Assembly: GCA_930989745.1 (NCBI GenBank)
Contig: CAKNMY010000005.1
Location: 1-60,441 of the forward strand
Reading direction: 5' to 3'
Length of the DNA: 60,441 nt
Origin: an uncultured Lachnospiraceae bacterium
GTDB lineage: Bacteria > Bacillota > Clostridia > Lachnospirales > Lachnospiraceae
Both the position numbers and the translations under genes were made by a program. Each line of letters starts with the position of its first letter. The first letter of the stretch is position 1. Shown piece by piece: positions 52,348-60,213 of the stretch. A model generated the notes under the pieces. It did no database searches and had not been told where the DNA came from. It saw only the letters and a list, made by a program, of their open reading frames with translations.

Positions 52348-53370
52348 ATGAACGAGCGAAAGGGACATCAGAGTATCAGCTTCGGGGAAGAGGTCTATAT
52401 TATCAGCGGCGCTTCCGTTGTTGGGAAAAAGGAAGGAGAGGGACCTCTTGGCCCGTGCTTTGATGAGGTTGAGAAGGATCCCCTGGCGGGTGCGAAGACC
52501 TGGGAGCAGGCGGAGAGCACGCTGCAGCACAGAGCGGCGGTAAGGGCGATCGAAAAGGCGGGAATCAAAAATACGGATCTGCGCATGATCTTCGCCGGCG
52601 ACCTGCTTGCCCAGTGCACTGCCTCAGCGTATAATCTGGCGCAGCTTGATGTGCCGGTATACGGGCTGTTTGGGGCGTGCTCGACCATGGGGGAGGCGCT
52701 CTCGCTGGCAGCGATGGCAGTGGCAGGGGGCTTTGGGGAATATGTGATGGCTCTGACTTCGAGTCATTTCGCGAGCGCGGAGAAGGAGTTCCGCTTTCCG
52801 CTGGCATATGGCAGCCAGCGCCCCCTTTCCGCGTCCTGGACAGTGACCGGAAGCGGGGCCTGCGTGCTGGCAGGGGAGAAGAGCGGCGCCAGGATCACGG
52901 GAATCACGACCGGGAAGATTGTGGATTTTGGCCTGAAAGATTCTCTGAACATGGGGGCGTGCATGGCGCCCGCGGCGTGCGATACAATCTGTACGAATCT
53001 GCAGGATTTTTCCAGACAGCCGGAGGATTACGATAAAATCATTACCGGAGATCTGGGCAGCGTTGGACAGCAGATTCTCTTTGATCTGCTGGAAAAGCAG
53101 GGATACGATATTCAGAGGCAGCACCTGGACTGCGGAATGCTGATCTTTGACGACGCAGTCCAGGATACCCATGCGGGAGGAAGCGGCTGCGGCTGTTCCG
53201 CCGCGGTGTTTACAGCCTACGTTCTGCCGAAGATTGTATCCGGAGAGTGGAAGCGGGTACTGTTTCTGCCCACGGGAGCGCTGATGAGCAAGGTGAGCTT
53301 TGCCGAGGGGCAGACCGTGCCGGGCATTGCCCAGGCCGTGGTAGTGGAACATGTTCCGCAGGAGAACTGA
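52348..53370 (+). CDS. spoVAD: Stage V sporulation protein AD
   Basis: 340-aa protein with a thiolase-like fold that binds dipicolinic acid. Segments FGACSTMGEALSLAAMAVAGG and GSGCGCSAAVF are typical. It is peripheral on the outer side of the forespore inner membrane. GGAGG precedes ATG by 6 nt. Confidence 0.95.
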   Translation: MNERKGHQSISFGEEVYIISGASVVGKKEGEGPLGPCFDEVEKDPLAGAKTWEQAESTLQHRAAVRAIEKAGIKNTDLRMIFAGDLLAQCTASAYNLAQLDVPVYGLFGACSTMGEALSLAAMAVAGGFGEYVMALTSSHFASAEKEFRFPLAYGSQRPLSASWTVTGSGACVLAGEKSGARITGITTGKIVDFGLKDSLNMGACMAPAACDTICTNLQDFSRQPEDYDKIITGDLGSVGQQILFDLLEKQGYDIQRQHLDCGMLIFDDAVQDTHAGGSGCGCSAAVFTAYVLPKIVSGEWKRVLFLPTGALMSKVSFAEGQTVPGIAQAVVVEHVPQEN

Positions 53371-53384
53371 CAGGAGGAGCGGGA

Positions 53385-53741
53385 ATGGACTATATCAATG
53401 CATTCTGGGTGGGAGGACTCATCTGTGCGCTGGCACAGATTCTTCTCGATAAGACAAAGCTGATGCCGGGAAGGATCATGGTAATTCTGGTATGTACGGG
53501 AGCGGTGCTTTCGGCATTTCGGGTCTACGACGGATTTGCGGACTTTGCAGGAGCCGGCGCCACAGTGCCGCTGATCGGGTTCGGACATCTCCTGTACCAG
53601 GGAGTCAGGGACGCGGTGGATGAGAGCGGACTTTTAGGATTGTTTATGGGAGGACTGACGGCGAGCGCCACAGGCATTTCGGCGGCTCTGATTTTTGGGT
53701 ATCTGGCAAGCCTGATATTCAGGCCGAAGATGAAAGACTGA
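53385..53741 (+). CDS. spoVAE: Stage V sporulation protein AE
   Basis: 118-aa membrane protein of the SpoVAEb type, related to SpoVAC in its GAGATVPLIGFGHLLYQG segment. Frame is open upstream to 53247, inside spoVAD; ATG 53385 with AGGAGG is the proper start. It is the last gene of the operon; I found no spoVAF or germination receptor genes after it. Confidence 0.92.
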   Translation: MDYINAFWVGGLICALAQILLDKTKLMPGRIMVILVCTGAVLSAFRVYDGFADFAGAGATVPLIGFGHLLYQGVRDAVDESGLLGLFMGGLTASATGISAALIFGYLASLIFRPKMKD

Positions 53742-53763
53742 GAAATAAAATTTGGATCTTGCA

Positions 53764-53802
53764 GCAGTTGCGGAAGGAATTCTTCATCCGCGACTGCTTT
53801 TT
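53764..53802 (+). terminator. Terminator of the spoVA operon
   Basis: GCAGTTGCGGA (53764-53774) pairs with TCCGCGACTGC (53787-53797, one G.U), followed by TTTTT. Confidence 0.88.
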
Positions 53803-53804
53803 GC

Positions 53805-53833
53805 TTGCACTTTAAGATATGAGATAGTATAAT
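53805..53833 (+). promoter_or_regulatory. Promoter of tcdA-murB-rapZ operon
   Basis: TTGCAC (53805-53810), 17 bp, TATAAT (53828-53833). It starts directly after the spoVA terminator. Confidence 0.65.
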
Positions 53834-53899
53834 GACAAGTAATGTGACGGCAGGCGCTTTGGCGGCTGCTCCAAGAAAAGAGAAAGGGAACGAAGATTC

Positions 53900-54652
53900 A
53901 TGCTGCATAATTATTCCAGAACAGAGCTTTTGGTGGGGGAAGATGGCATGCGCACGCTGCGTGCCGCCAGAGTGGCAGTATTTGGAATCGGAGGTGTGGG
54001 TTCCTACACAGTGGAGGCATTGGCACGCTGCGGGATCGGGAGTCTGGTACTGGTGGACAATGACAAGGTATCCGTTACCAACCTGAACCGGCAGCTGATT
54101 GCTCTGCGCTCCACCATAGGGCTAGCGAAGACCCAGGTGGCAAAGGAACGCATCCGGGATATTGATCCGGATATCGTTGTGCACACCTATGAGACGTTTT
54201 TTAACAAAGATACGGAGAATCTCTTTGATTTTCCGTCGTATGATTATATTGTAGATGCCATCGATACGGTATCCTCTAAGATCTTGCTGATCGAGAAGGC
54301 GAAGGAGGCAAATGTACCGATCCTGTCCTGCATGGGCACGGGAAATAAGATGGATGCAGGAAGGTTCGAAATCACCGATATTTCGAAGACGAGTGTCTGC
54401 CCGCTGGCCAAGGTGATGCGGACGGAGCTGAAGAAGCGCAGGATCCGGAAGGTGAAGGTGCTTTATTCCAAGGAGATCCCGGTCAAGAATCAGGATCTGC
54501 AGGAGACGAAGGGGAATACCGGGCGTCCGGTGCCGGGCAGTATTTCCTTTGTTCCGAGCGTGGCCGGACTGCTGATCGCCGGGGAGGTTGTCAGAGATCT
54601 GCTCGGACAGGCGGATAAGAAAGAAAAGGCAAAGATCCGGAGGATCTTATGA
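53900..54652 (+). CDS. tcdA: tRNA threonylcarbamoyladenosine dehydratase TcdA-like
   Basis: 250-aa ThiF/E1-like enzyme. ATP-binding motif GIGGVGSYTVEALAR (about 30-44), DNDKVSVTNLNRQ (about 53-65), and CPLAKVMRTELKK. It cyclises t6A to ct6A in tRNAs that read ANN codons. Formerly YgdL/CsdL. It is followed by murB after 21 bp. Confidence 0.9.
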   Translation: MLHNYSRTELLVGEDGMRTLRAARVAVFGIGGVGSYTVEALARCGIGSLVLVDNDKVSVTNLNRQLIALRSTIGLAKTQVAKERIRDIDPDIVVHTYETFFNKDTENLFDFPSYDYIVDAIDTVSSKILLIEKAKEANVPILSCMGTGNKMDAGRFEITDISKTSVCPLAKVMRTELKKRRIRKVKVLYSKEIPVKNQDLQETKGNTGRPVPGSISFVPSVAGLLIAGEVVRDLLGQADKKEKAKIRRIL

Positions 54653-54673
54653 TCCCTGGTATAAAGGAGTTTT

Positions 54674-55585
54674 ATGAATAGAGAAGTAAGCAGCCGCTTC
54701 TGCGGCATTGTCGGCAGTGACAACGTCTATTTCGAGGAGCCGATGAAGAAGCATACGACCTTCCGCATTGGCGGCGCGGCGGATTATTATCTGTGCCCGC
54801 ATACGCCGGAAGAGATCCGGGAGATTATTCAGGTGTGCCGGGAGGAGCAGATCCCCTGGTTCGTAATCGGAAACGGAAGCAACCTTCTGGTGAGCGACAG
54901 CGGATACCGCGGCGCGGTCATCCAGATCTACCGGAATTTCAGCCGTGTGGTCTGCGAGGAAACCGTGATCCGCGCGCAGGCAGGCGCTCTGCTCTCCCAG
55001 ATTGCGGCGCAGGCACAGAAGAGTTCACTTACAGGTTTTGAGTTTGCCGCGGGGATTCCCGGGACACTGGGCGGCGCGGTGACCATGAACGCCGGAGCTT
55101 ACGGCGGAGAGATGAAGGATGTGCTGAAGTCTGCCACGGTGCTGACCGGGGACGGACAGATCCGGAGACTTTCAGCAGAGGAGCTTAAGCTGGGCTACCG
55201 CACCAGTATCATCAAGAGCGGCGAGTATACGGTGCTTGAGGCAGAGATTGGCCTGGAGCGCGGCGACGAGGAGAAGATCCGAAGCCGCATGGAGGAACTG
55301 CGCGAACAGCGGAAGACAAAGCAGCCCCTGGAATATCCGAGCGCGGGCAGCACTTTTAAGCGTCCGGAGGGATATTTTGCGGGAAAGCTTATCATGGACG
55401 CGGGACTTCGCGGGTTTTGCGTAGGAGGCGCGCAGGTGTCGGAAAAGCACTGCGGTTTTGTGATCAATACCGGCGACGCAACTGCGGCTGACGTAGTCGG
55501 CCTGATCCGTGAGATACAGAGACGCGTGGAAGAGCAGTTCGGCGTGAAGCTGGAGCCGGAAGTGCGTTTCCTGGGTGAATTTTAA
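54674..55585 (+). CDS. murB: UDP-N-acetylenolpyruvoylglucosamine reductase MurB
   Basis: 303-aa FAD enzyme that reduces enolpyruvyl-UDP-GlcNAc to UDP-MurNAc. FAD-binding FVIGNGSNLLVSD and GIPGTLGGAVTMNAGAYGGE; catalytic Ser in PSAGSTFKRPEG, and the final RFLGEF. It is shorter than E. coli MurB (342 aa), as in type II Gram-positive enzymes. RapZ follows after 28 bp. Confidence 0.97.
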   Translation: MNREVSSRFCGIVGSDNVYFEEPMKKHTTFRIGGAADYYLCPHTPEEIREIIQVCREEQIPWFVIGNGSNLLVSDSGYRGAVIQIYRNFSRVVCEETVIRAQAGALLSQIAAQAQKSSLTGFEFAAGIPGTLGGAVTMNAGAYGGEMKDVLKSATVLTGDGQIRRLSAEELKLGYRTSIIKSGEYTVLEAEIGLERGDEEKIRSRMEELREQRKTKQPLEYPSAGSTFKRPEGYFAGKLIMDAGLRGFCVGGAQVSEKHCGFVINTGDATAADVVGLIREIQRRVEEQFGVKLEPEVRFLGEF

Positions 55586-55613
55586 ACATATATAATATAA
55601 GAGAGGAAAGCAT

Positions 55614-56495
55614 ATGCGTTTTGTCATAGTTACAGGTATGTCCGGAGCCGGGAAGAGCACGGCGCTCAAGATGCTGGAGGACGCGGAATACTTCTGCGTG
55701 GACAATCTGCCGATCCCGCTGATTGATAAGTTTGCGCACCTGACCATCGGCAACAGCGCGGGTGAGGTACAGAAGGCGGCGCTTGGCATAGATATCCGGA
55801 GCGGACAGTCCCTGCAGGAGATGCATGAGAAGCTCGAACAGATGACAATGGAGGGCATCGAGTACGAGATTCTGTTCCTGGACGCCTCCGATGAGGTCCT
55901 TATAAAGCGGTATAAGGAGACGAGAAGAAGCCACCCGCTGGCCGGACGCGAGCGGGTGGAAACCGGAATCCGGCAGGAGCGGCAGCAGATGGAGTTCCTG
56001 AAGCGGCAGGCAGATTATATCATTGATACGAGCCAGCTTCTCACCAGGGAACTGAAGGCGGAGCTGGACAAGATTTTTGTGAATAATCAGAAGTTCCGCA
56101 ATCTCATGATTACGGTGCTTTCTTTTGGATTCAAGTACGGGATTCCCGGGGATTCCGATCTCGTCTTTGACGTGCGGTTTCTGCCGAATCCATACTATGT
56201 GGAGGAACTGCGGCCTCTGACGGGAAATGACAGGGAGATTCAGGAGTTTGTAATGGGGAGTCCTCTGGCAGCGGAGTTTTCGGACAAGCTGGAGGATATG
56301 ATTCGTTTCCTGATCCCGAATTATATCGCAGAGGGCAAATATCAGCTGGTGATCAGCATCGGGTGCACAGGAGGCAAGCACCGCTCTGTGACCATAGCAA
56401 ATGAACTTTACCGCAGGCTGTCGTGCGACGCGGAGTATGGAATCCGCATTGAGCACAGGGATATCGTAAAGGATGCGGCGCGAAAGAAAGGTTAA
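55614..56495 (+). CDS. rapZ: RNase adapter RapZ / nucleotide-binding YvcJ
   Basis: 293-aa P-loop protein. Walker A GMSGAGKST (about 8-16), and the C-terminal GCTGGKHRSVTIANEL. In E. coli RapZ controls GlmS levels through small-RNA processing; in Bacillus YvcJ supports competence and gluconeogenic growth. Here it precedes whiA, as in most Firmicutes, but yvcK, which lies between them in Bacillus, is missing. Confidence 0.95.
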   Translation: MRFVIVTGMSGAGKSTALKMLEDAEYFCVDNLPIPLIDKFAHLTIGNSAGEVQKAALGIDIRSGQSLQEMHEKLEQMTMEGIEYEILFLDASDEVLIKRYKETRRSHPLAGRERVETGIRQERQQMEFLKRQADYIIDTSQLLTRELKAELDKIFVNNQKFRNLMITVLSFGFKYGIPGDSDLVFDVRFLPNPYYVEELRPLTGNDREIQEFVMGSPLAAEFSDKLEDMIRFLIPNYIAEGKYQLVISIGCTGGKHRSVTIANELYRRLSCDAEYGIRIEHRDIVKDAARKKG

Positions 56496-56508
56496 AGCAG
56501 GTGAGAGG

Positions 56509-57474
56509 ATGTCCTTTTCCAGTGACGTAAAAGAGGAGCTGTCCCATCAGATGCCGGAGGCAAGGCACTGTCGGATCGCGGAGATGACAGCGATCATCAC
56601 CATGTGCGGACAGATTTCGATTTCCGGAGCTGACCGGTTTTCGATACGGATCCATACGGAAAATATCTCTGTAGCCAGAAAGTTCTTTACTTTACTGAGA
56701 AAAACATTTAATATAGAAGCTGAAGCAGGGGTAAGGCGCAACTCAAAGCATGAGAACCGCCTGGTATACCTCGTGGGCGTCAGCGGGCATCAGGATACGG
56801 TCCGGATCCTGCAGGCGACGAAGCTTCTGAACGCGAATCTGGAGATTGAGGAGACGATGTCTCTGGTGCACAATCTGGTTATACAGAAGGAGTGCTGCCG
56901 GAGAGCGTTCATCCGGGGAGCGTTCCTGGCGTCCGGGTCTGTCAGCGACCCGCAGCGCTCGTACCACTTTGAGATCGTATGCGCGGCTCAGCAGAAGGCG
57001 GAACAGCTGAAGGAGATTATTAATTCCTTTGGACTGGACGCCAAGGTAGTCCTGCGCAAGCGGTACTATGTGGTATATATTAAGGAAGGGGATCAGATTT
57101 CCGAGATCCTCGCCCTGATGGAGGCGAATATTTCCATGATGAATCTGGAAAATATCCGCATACTAAAAGAGATGCGAAACAGCGTGAACCGAAAAGTCAA
57201 CTGTGAGACGGCGAATCTCAACAAGACGGTCAGTGCCGCTGTGAAGCAGATAGAAGACATCAAGTTTCTAAAGGAAAAGGTGGGCTTTTCTGGACTGTCA
57301 GATGGGCTCGAGGAGATGGCCAGGCTTCGGCTTGCCTATCCGGAAGCCACACTGAAAGAACTGGGTGCAATGCTGACGCCGCCGATGGGGAAATCCGGCG
57401 TGAATCACAGGCTGAGAAAGCTGTCAGCAATTGCGGAAGAGCTTAGAGGTAACAAGGAGGAAGATTTATTATGA
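56509..57474 (+). CDS. whiA: DNA-binding protein WhiA
   Basis: 321 aa. N-terminal LAGLIDADG-like domain (about 20-220, with RRAFIRGAFLASGSVSDP), C-terminal HTH (about 255-310, YPEATLKELGAMLTPPMGKSG). It acts in cell division and chromosome organisation. The frame is open back to 56473; ATG 56509 after AGGTGAGAGG is the typical MSFSSDVKEEL start. Its stop overlaps the HPr-like gene by 4 nt. Confidence 0.95.
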   Translation: MSFSSDVKEELSHQMPEARHCRIAEMTAIITMCGQISISGADRFSIRIHTENISVARKFFTLLRKTFNIEAEAGVRRNSKHENRLVYLVGVSGHQDTVRILQATKLLNANLEIEETMSLVHNLVIQKECCRRAFIRGAFLASGSVSDPQRSYHFEIVCAAQQKAEQLKEIINSFGLDAKVVLRKRYYVVYIKEGDQISEILALMEANISMMNLENIRILKEMRNSVNRKVNCETANLNKTVSAAVKQIEDIKFLKEKVGFSGLSDGLEEMARLRLAYPEATLKELGAMLTPPMGKSGVNHRLRKLSAIAEELRGNKEEDLL

Positions 57475-57725
57475 TTAAGAAACCAATTCAGATTCAGATT
57501 TCCAACGGTCTGGAAGCCAGACCAGTAGCCATGCTGGTACAGGTGGCAAGCCAGTTCGAAAGCCAAATCTTTGTGGAAAGCGGAGAAAAGAAAGTAAATG
57601 CCAAGAGCATTATGGGAATGATGACCCTGGGACTTGATACAGGGGAGAAGATTACCGTTGTTGCGGAAGGAAATGACGAAGAGGAAGCAATGACGAGCAT
57701 CGAGAAATATCTCACAAGCAAATAA
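57471..57725 (+). CDS. HPr-like protein of the Crh type, Glu in place of His15
   Basis: 84-aa HPr fold. The His15 site reads NGLEARPV, with Glu at 15 instead of the phosphorylated His, so it cannot pass phosphate to sugar PTS enzymes. Ser46 is kept (NAKSIMGM), the target of HPr kinase. This is the pattern of Bacillus Crh (Gln15), and the location after rapZ and whiA is also that of crh. It likely works in carbon catabolite control with CcpA. It starts in the whiA stop codon region (ATGATT) with AAGGAGGA upstream. Confidence 0.88.
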   Translation: MIKKPIQIQISNGLEARPVAMLVQVASQFESQIFVESGEKKVNAKSIMGMMTLGLDTGEKITVVAEGNDEEEAMTSIEKYLTSK

Positions 57726-57749
57726 GAAGAAAATTTAATAAAGGTGAAG

Positions 57750-57788
57750 GACGCCGTGTCAGTCGGATTACTGACAGGGCGTCTTTTT
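57750..57788 (+). terminator. Terminator after the HPr-like gene
   Basis: GGACGCC-TGTCAGT pairs with ACTGACA-GGCGTC around a 6-nt loop (one internal mismatch), followed by TTTTT. Confidence 0.85.
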
Positions 57789-57824
57789 AAATAGCGATGG
57801 GGAAAGATCCATTCGGAACGCTTC

Positions 57825-58580
57825 CTAATAAAAGTAGCGCGTGCGGAACCAGTATTCATACAGAAACTGAAATCCCAGTGATTCATACAGCGCCCGTGCC
57901 GGAGTATTTCCCTTTACAACCTGCAGATAGCCGCGGGATGCCCCCTGGCGGCGGGCCTCCTCGAGGATGGAGCAGCAGATCGCTCTGGCGAAATGTTTCC
58001 GTCTGTAGTCCGGATGTACATGGATCGCGTACAGCCCGATATACTCGCGGTCGAGAATGCCCAGGCCAGTGGCGATGATCCGGCCGTTGTCCCGGATGTC
58101 GGCGCAGATCGTATCCTTCGGGATCGCGCGGTACATCGACGGCACGACCTGACGGTGCATGATGTTTGTGGTGCCCTTGAGCGCAAAGAGCCCTTCGATC
58201 CAGCTCTGCGGGATCGTATTGCGGATTGAGACCGGAACGGACGACAGGCTGCTGCCGCGGTAGTCCGCAAGCTGCATGGTCATGACCTCCGTCTCGTGTT
58301 CTGTGATATATCCGCGCTCTGCGAGCATCCTGTCAAACGACGGATCCAGCAGCGGCGTGATCTTGAAGATTGCGGGGGTGCCCCATTTCCGGTAGACCTC
58401 CTCGCAGTAGGGGATTTTTTCGCTCAGCGGCAGCAGCGATGCGCCGATCTGCTCCACGCTGTTCGTACGGTGTGTATAGAAATAGGAAAAGCGCAGCAGC
58501 CAGCCGTCGTATACCTGAATCTGATGTGAGGGCCAGGCGTTAAGTGAAAGGTCCTCAATGGTCTTTATTGTAATGTCCAT
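57825..58580 (-). CDS. GNAT family N-acetyltransferase
   Basis: 251 aa. The C-terminal half holds the acetyl-CoA loop VHPDYRRKHFARAI (about 188-201) and a final strand ALYESLGFQFLYEYWFR. The N-terminal half (about 1-115) is a degenerate second GNAT-like domain starting ITIKTIEDLSLNAWPSHQ, as in several Clostridium proteins. The substrate is unknown. GGAGGAATAACT precedes ATG. It is convergent with the HPr-like gene and alone on this strand. Confidence 0.88.
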   Translation of the reverse strand: MDITIKTIEDLSLNAWPSHQIQVYDGWLLRFSYFYTHRTNSVEQIGASLLPLSEKIPYCEEVYRKWGTPAIFKITPLLDPSFDRMLAERGYITEHETEVMTMQLADYRGSSLSSVPVSIRNTIPQSWIEGLFALKGTTNIMHRQVVPSMYRAIPKDTICADIRDNGRIIATGLGILDREYIGLYAIHVHPDYRRKHFARAICCSILEEARRQGASRGYLQVVKGNTPARALYESLGFQFLYEYWFRTRYFY

Positions 58581-58677
58581 AGTTATTCCTCCATGGGGAC
58601 AAGTATAGAACAGAAAACAGGAGGTTGCAAGAGGAGAGAGGCGGAGTGAAAAAAATTTTAAAATTTTTAGATTTAAC

Positions 58678-58706
58678 TATACAGACGTGGATTAAAATGA
58701 TAAAAT
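58678..58706 (+). promoter_or_regulatory. Promoter of the signal-peptidase-like gene
   Basis: TATACA (58678-58683), 17 bp, TAAAAT (58701-58706) with extended -10 TG at 58698. It lies about 88 bp before the start codon, in AT-rich sequence. Confidence 0.55.
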
Positions 58707-58793
58707 GAACACGACAGTGGGCCGCGGGAGCATTCGGCACGCGGATCACAGAAAGAGGAAGAGAATCTATTTAATTAACAAGGAGCGTTATCT

Positions 58794-59801
58794 ATGTCAA
58801 GGTTTTTGAAAGTAGTAGTCAATATCATCCTTTTGGGTGCGATTCTTGTGGCGGCTTCGCTTCTGGTACCGCCGATCGCAGGAATTACCACGGCGATCGT
58901 GGACGACGAGACCATGGACACGAACCTGGATCTGGGTTCCGTTACATATGCAAAGCCGACGCCGGTTGGAGAGCTTGCTGTCGGGGACAGGATTCTTGAG
59001 AAGGGAAATAATTCCATTCATATTTACCGCCTGGACAGCGCGGGAGAGACAGCAGGAAGCTATACAGTCACGGATGTGAACGAGACCAGCGGAGAAACAA
59101 GGCAGGTAGAACTGAGTGAGAGCGCGAATAAAGTGCTGCTCACGGTTCCGTATATTGGATATGCGGCGCTGGCGCTGCAGACGACAGAAGGCCTCATTAT
59201 TATAGGACTGGGTGTTGTATTCATTATTATCCTGTTCATTCTGGCGGAGGTCTGGAAGAGAGACGAGGATGCTGACATGCCGGGCTATGATATTTACCGC
59301 GACGAGGATGAGGAGCTGACAAAGCGGGAACTCAAAGCTCTGAAGAAGCAGGAGCGCAGAGAGGAGAAGAAGCGCCGCAAGGCTGAGAAGAAGCGCGCGA
59401 AGGGATTTATTGACGACGATGAGGAGGACGGCGAGGAAGAGGAACTTCCGGTAAGGCGTCCGCAGCCGGAGCGTGAGAAGGAGCCGGAACCGCAGATGGA
59501 GCCTCAGGGCAGCCTGATTTCCAGCGGCGATACCGTAGACATTGCGGAGCAGCTCAGCAAGGAGCTCGGCACAATGGGAAGCGCACCCGAGACGGAGGCA
59601 AAAGAGCAGGTGGCAGCTGCTGTTCAGGAAGCGGCGGCAGTGACGGATGAGCCGGTGAGAAATAAGCCGGTGGAGCTTGCGATCCCGGTATATTCTGCTG
59701 AGGAGCTTCTGAAGAAGGCGGAGCAGGCAGGCGACAAGCCGGAAGTTAAGAAGGATGAGGATACGGGAGTAACGATTCTTGACTACTCCGATATCTTATA
59801 G
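58794..59801 (+). CDS. Membrane protein with a signal-peptidase-like domain lacking the catalytic Ser
   Basis: 335 aa. Membrane helix (about 6-28), extracytoplasmic domain (about 30-130), second helix (134-153) and a cytosolic tail of about 180 residues, first Lys/Arg/Glu-rich then acidic. The external domain contains DETMDTNLDLGSVTYAKP and VGELAVGDRI, resembling the SGSMEPTIPVGSVVFVKP and ELKVGD motifs of SipW-type signal peptidases. The Ser before Met is Thr40, and a His-x-x-Arg at 76-79 may be the relic of the base region. It is probably inactive. AAGGAG precedes the ATG by 8 nt. Family assignment is my inference. Confidence 0.65.
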   Translation: MSRFLKVVVNIILLGAILVAASLLVPPIAGITTAIVDDETMDTNLDLGSVTYAKPTPVGELAVGDRILEKGNNSIHIYRLDSAGETAGSYTVTDVNETSGETRQVELSESANKVLLTVPYIGYAALALQTTEGLIIIGLGVVFIIILFILAEVWKRDEDADMPGYDIYRDEDEELTKRELKALKKQERREEKKRRKAEKKRAKGFIDDDEEDGEEEELPVRRPQPEREKEPEPQMEPQGSLISSGDTVDIAEQLSKELGTMGSAPETEAKEQVAAAVQEAAAVTDEPVRNKPVELAIPVYSAEELLKKAEQAGDKPEVKKDEDTGVTILDYSDIL

Positions 59802-59811
59802 GTAAGAACAG

Positions 59812-59838
59812 CGGGAGCGGCGCAGGCCGCTCCCGTTT
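59812..59838 (+). terminator. Terminator
   Basis: CGGGAGCGGC (59812-59821) pairs perfectly with GCCGCTCCCG (59826-59835), followed by TTT and a later T run. Confidence 0.8.
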
Positions 59839-59888
59839 CGTGCTTTTTGCACAAAAAAGCTGAGAAAATGCAGTAAAAAGCGATGAAT

Positions 59889-59948
59889 TGAAAAAAATGC
59901 ATTTTTTGAAAAAAATGTCTTGAAATCCATGGAATTATCGTGTATACT
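59889..59948 (+). promoter_or_regulatory. Promoter of the S10 operon with A-tract repeat
   Basis: TTGAAA (59920-59925), 17 bp, TATACT (59943-59948). Upstream, TTGAAAAAAATG is repeated at about 59888-59899 and 59906-59917, phased A tracts that may act as an UP element. Confidence 0.7.
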
Positions 59949-59954
59949 GCTAAT

Positions 59955-60213
59955 TGTTGTGACATGATAGCTACGAAGCGTGAGGTTGCTGCGCATATCG
60001 CAGGTTTTCCGTGGAGCGAATGTCAAGTTAAGAAACTGGCGACAAGTCACTGTACAAACTAAACAGTCTGCTGTAAGGATATGAGAGATATCCTCCGGTT
60101 TTATGACCGGCAAAGAGGGCAGCAACCGTGTGGAGATATTGAGACACACACGGGTAAGTGTACAGTCACCGCTTGTCGTACTCGTAAAGTGCGAAAAGGA
60201 GGCGACTTTTTTT
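59955..60213 (+). promoter_or_regulatory. Structured leader RNA of the S10 operon
   Basis: The leader of about 260 nt can fold as a multibranch. A closing stem pairs CGACAAG (60040-60046) with CTTGTCG (60172-60178) and ACTGTAC (60049-60055) with GTACAGT (60160-60166). Inside lie AGGATAT/ATATCCT (60076-60094), CCGGT/ACCGG (60095-60110) and CCGTGTG/CACACGG (60126-60153), plus a small ACAG/CTGT hairpin. Upstream CTGCG/CGCAG is another hairpin. It may let a ribosomal protein such as L4 control the operon. I do not match it to a named motif with certainty. Confidence 0.65.
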
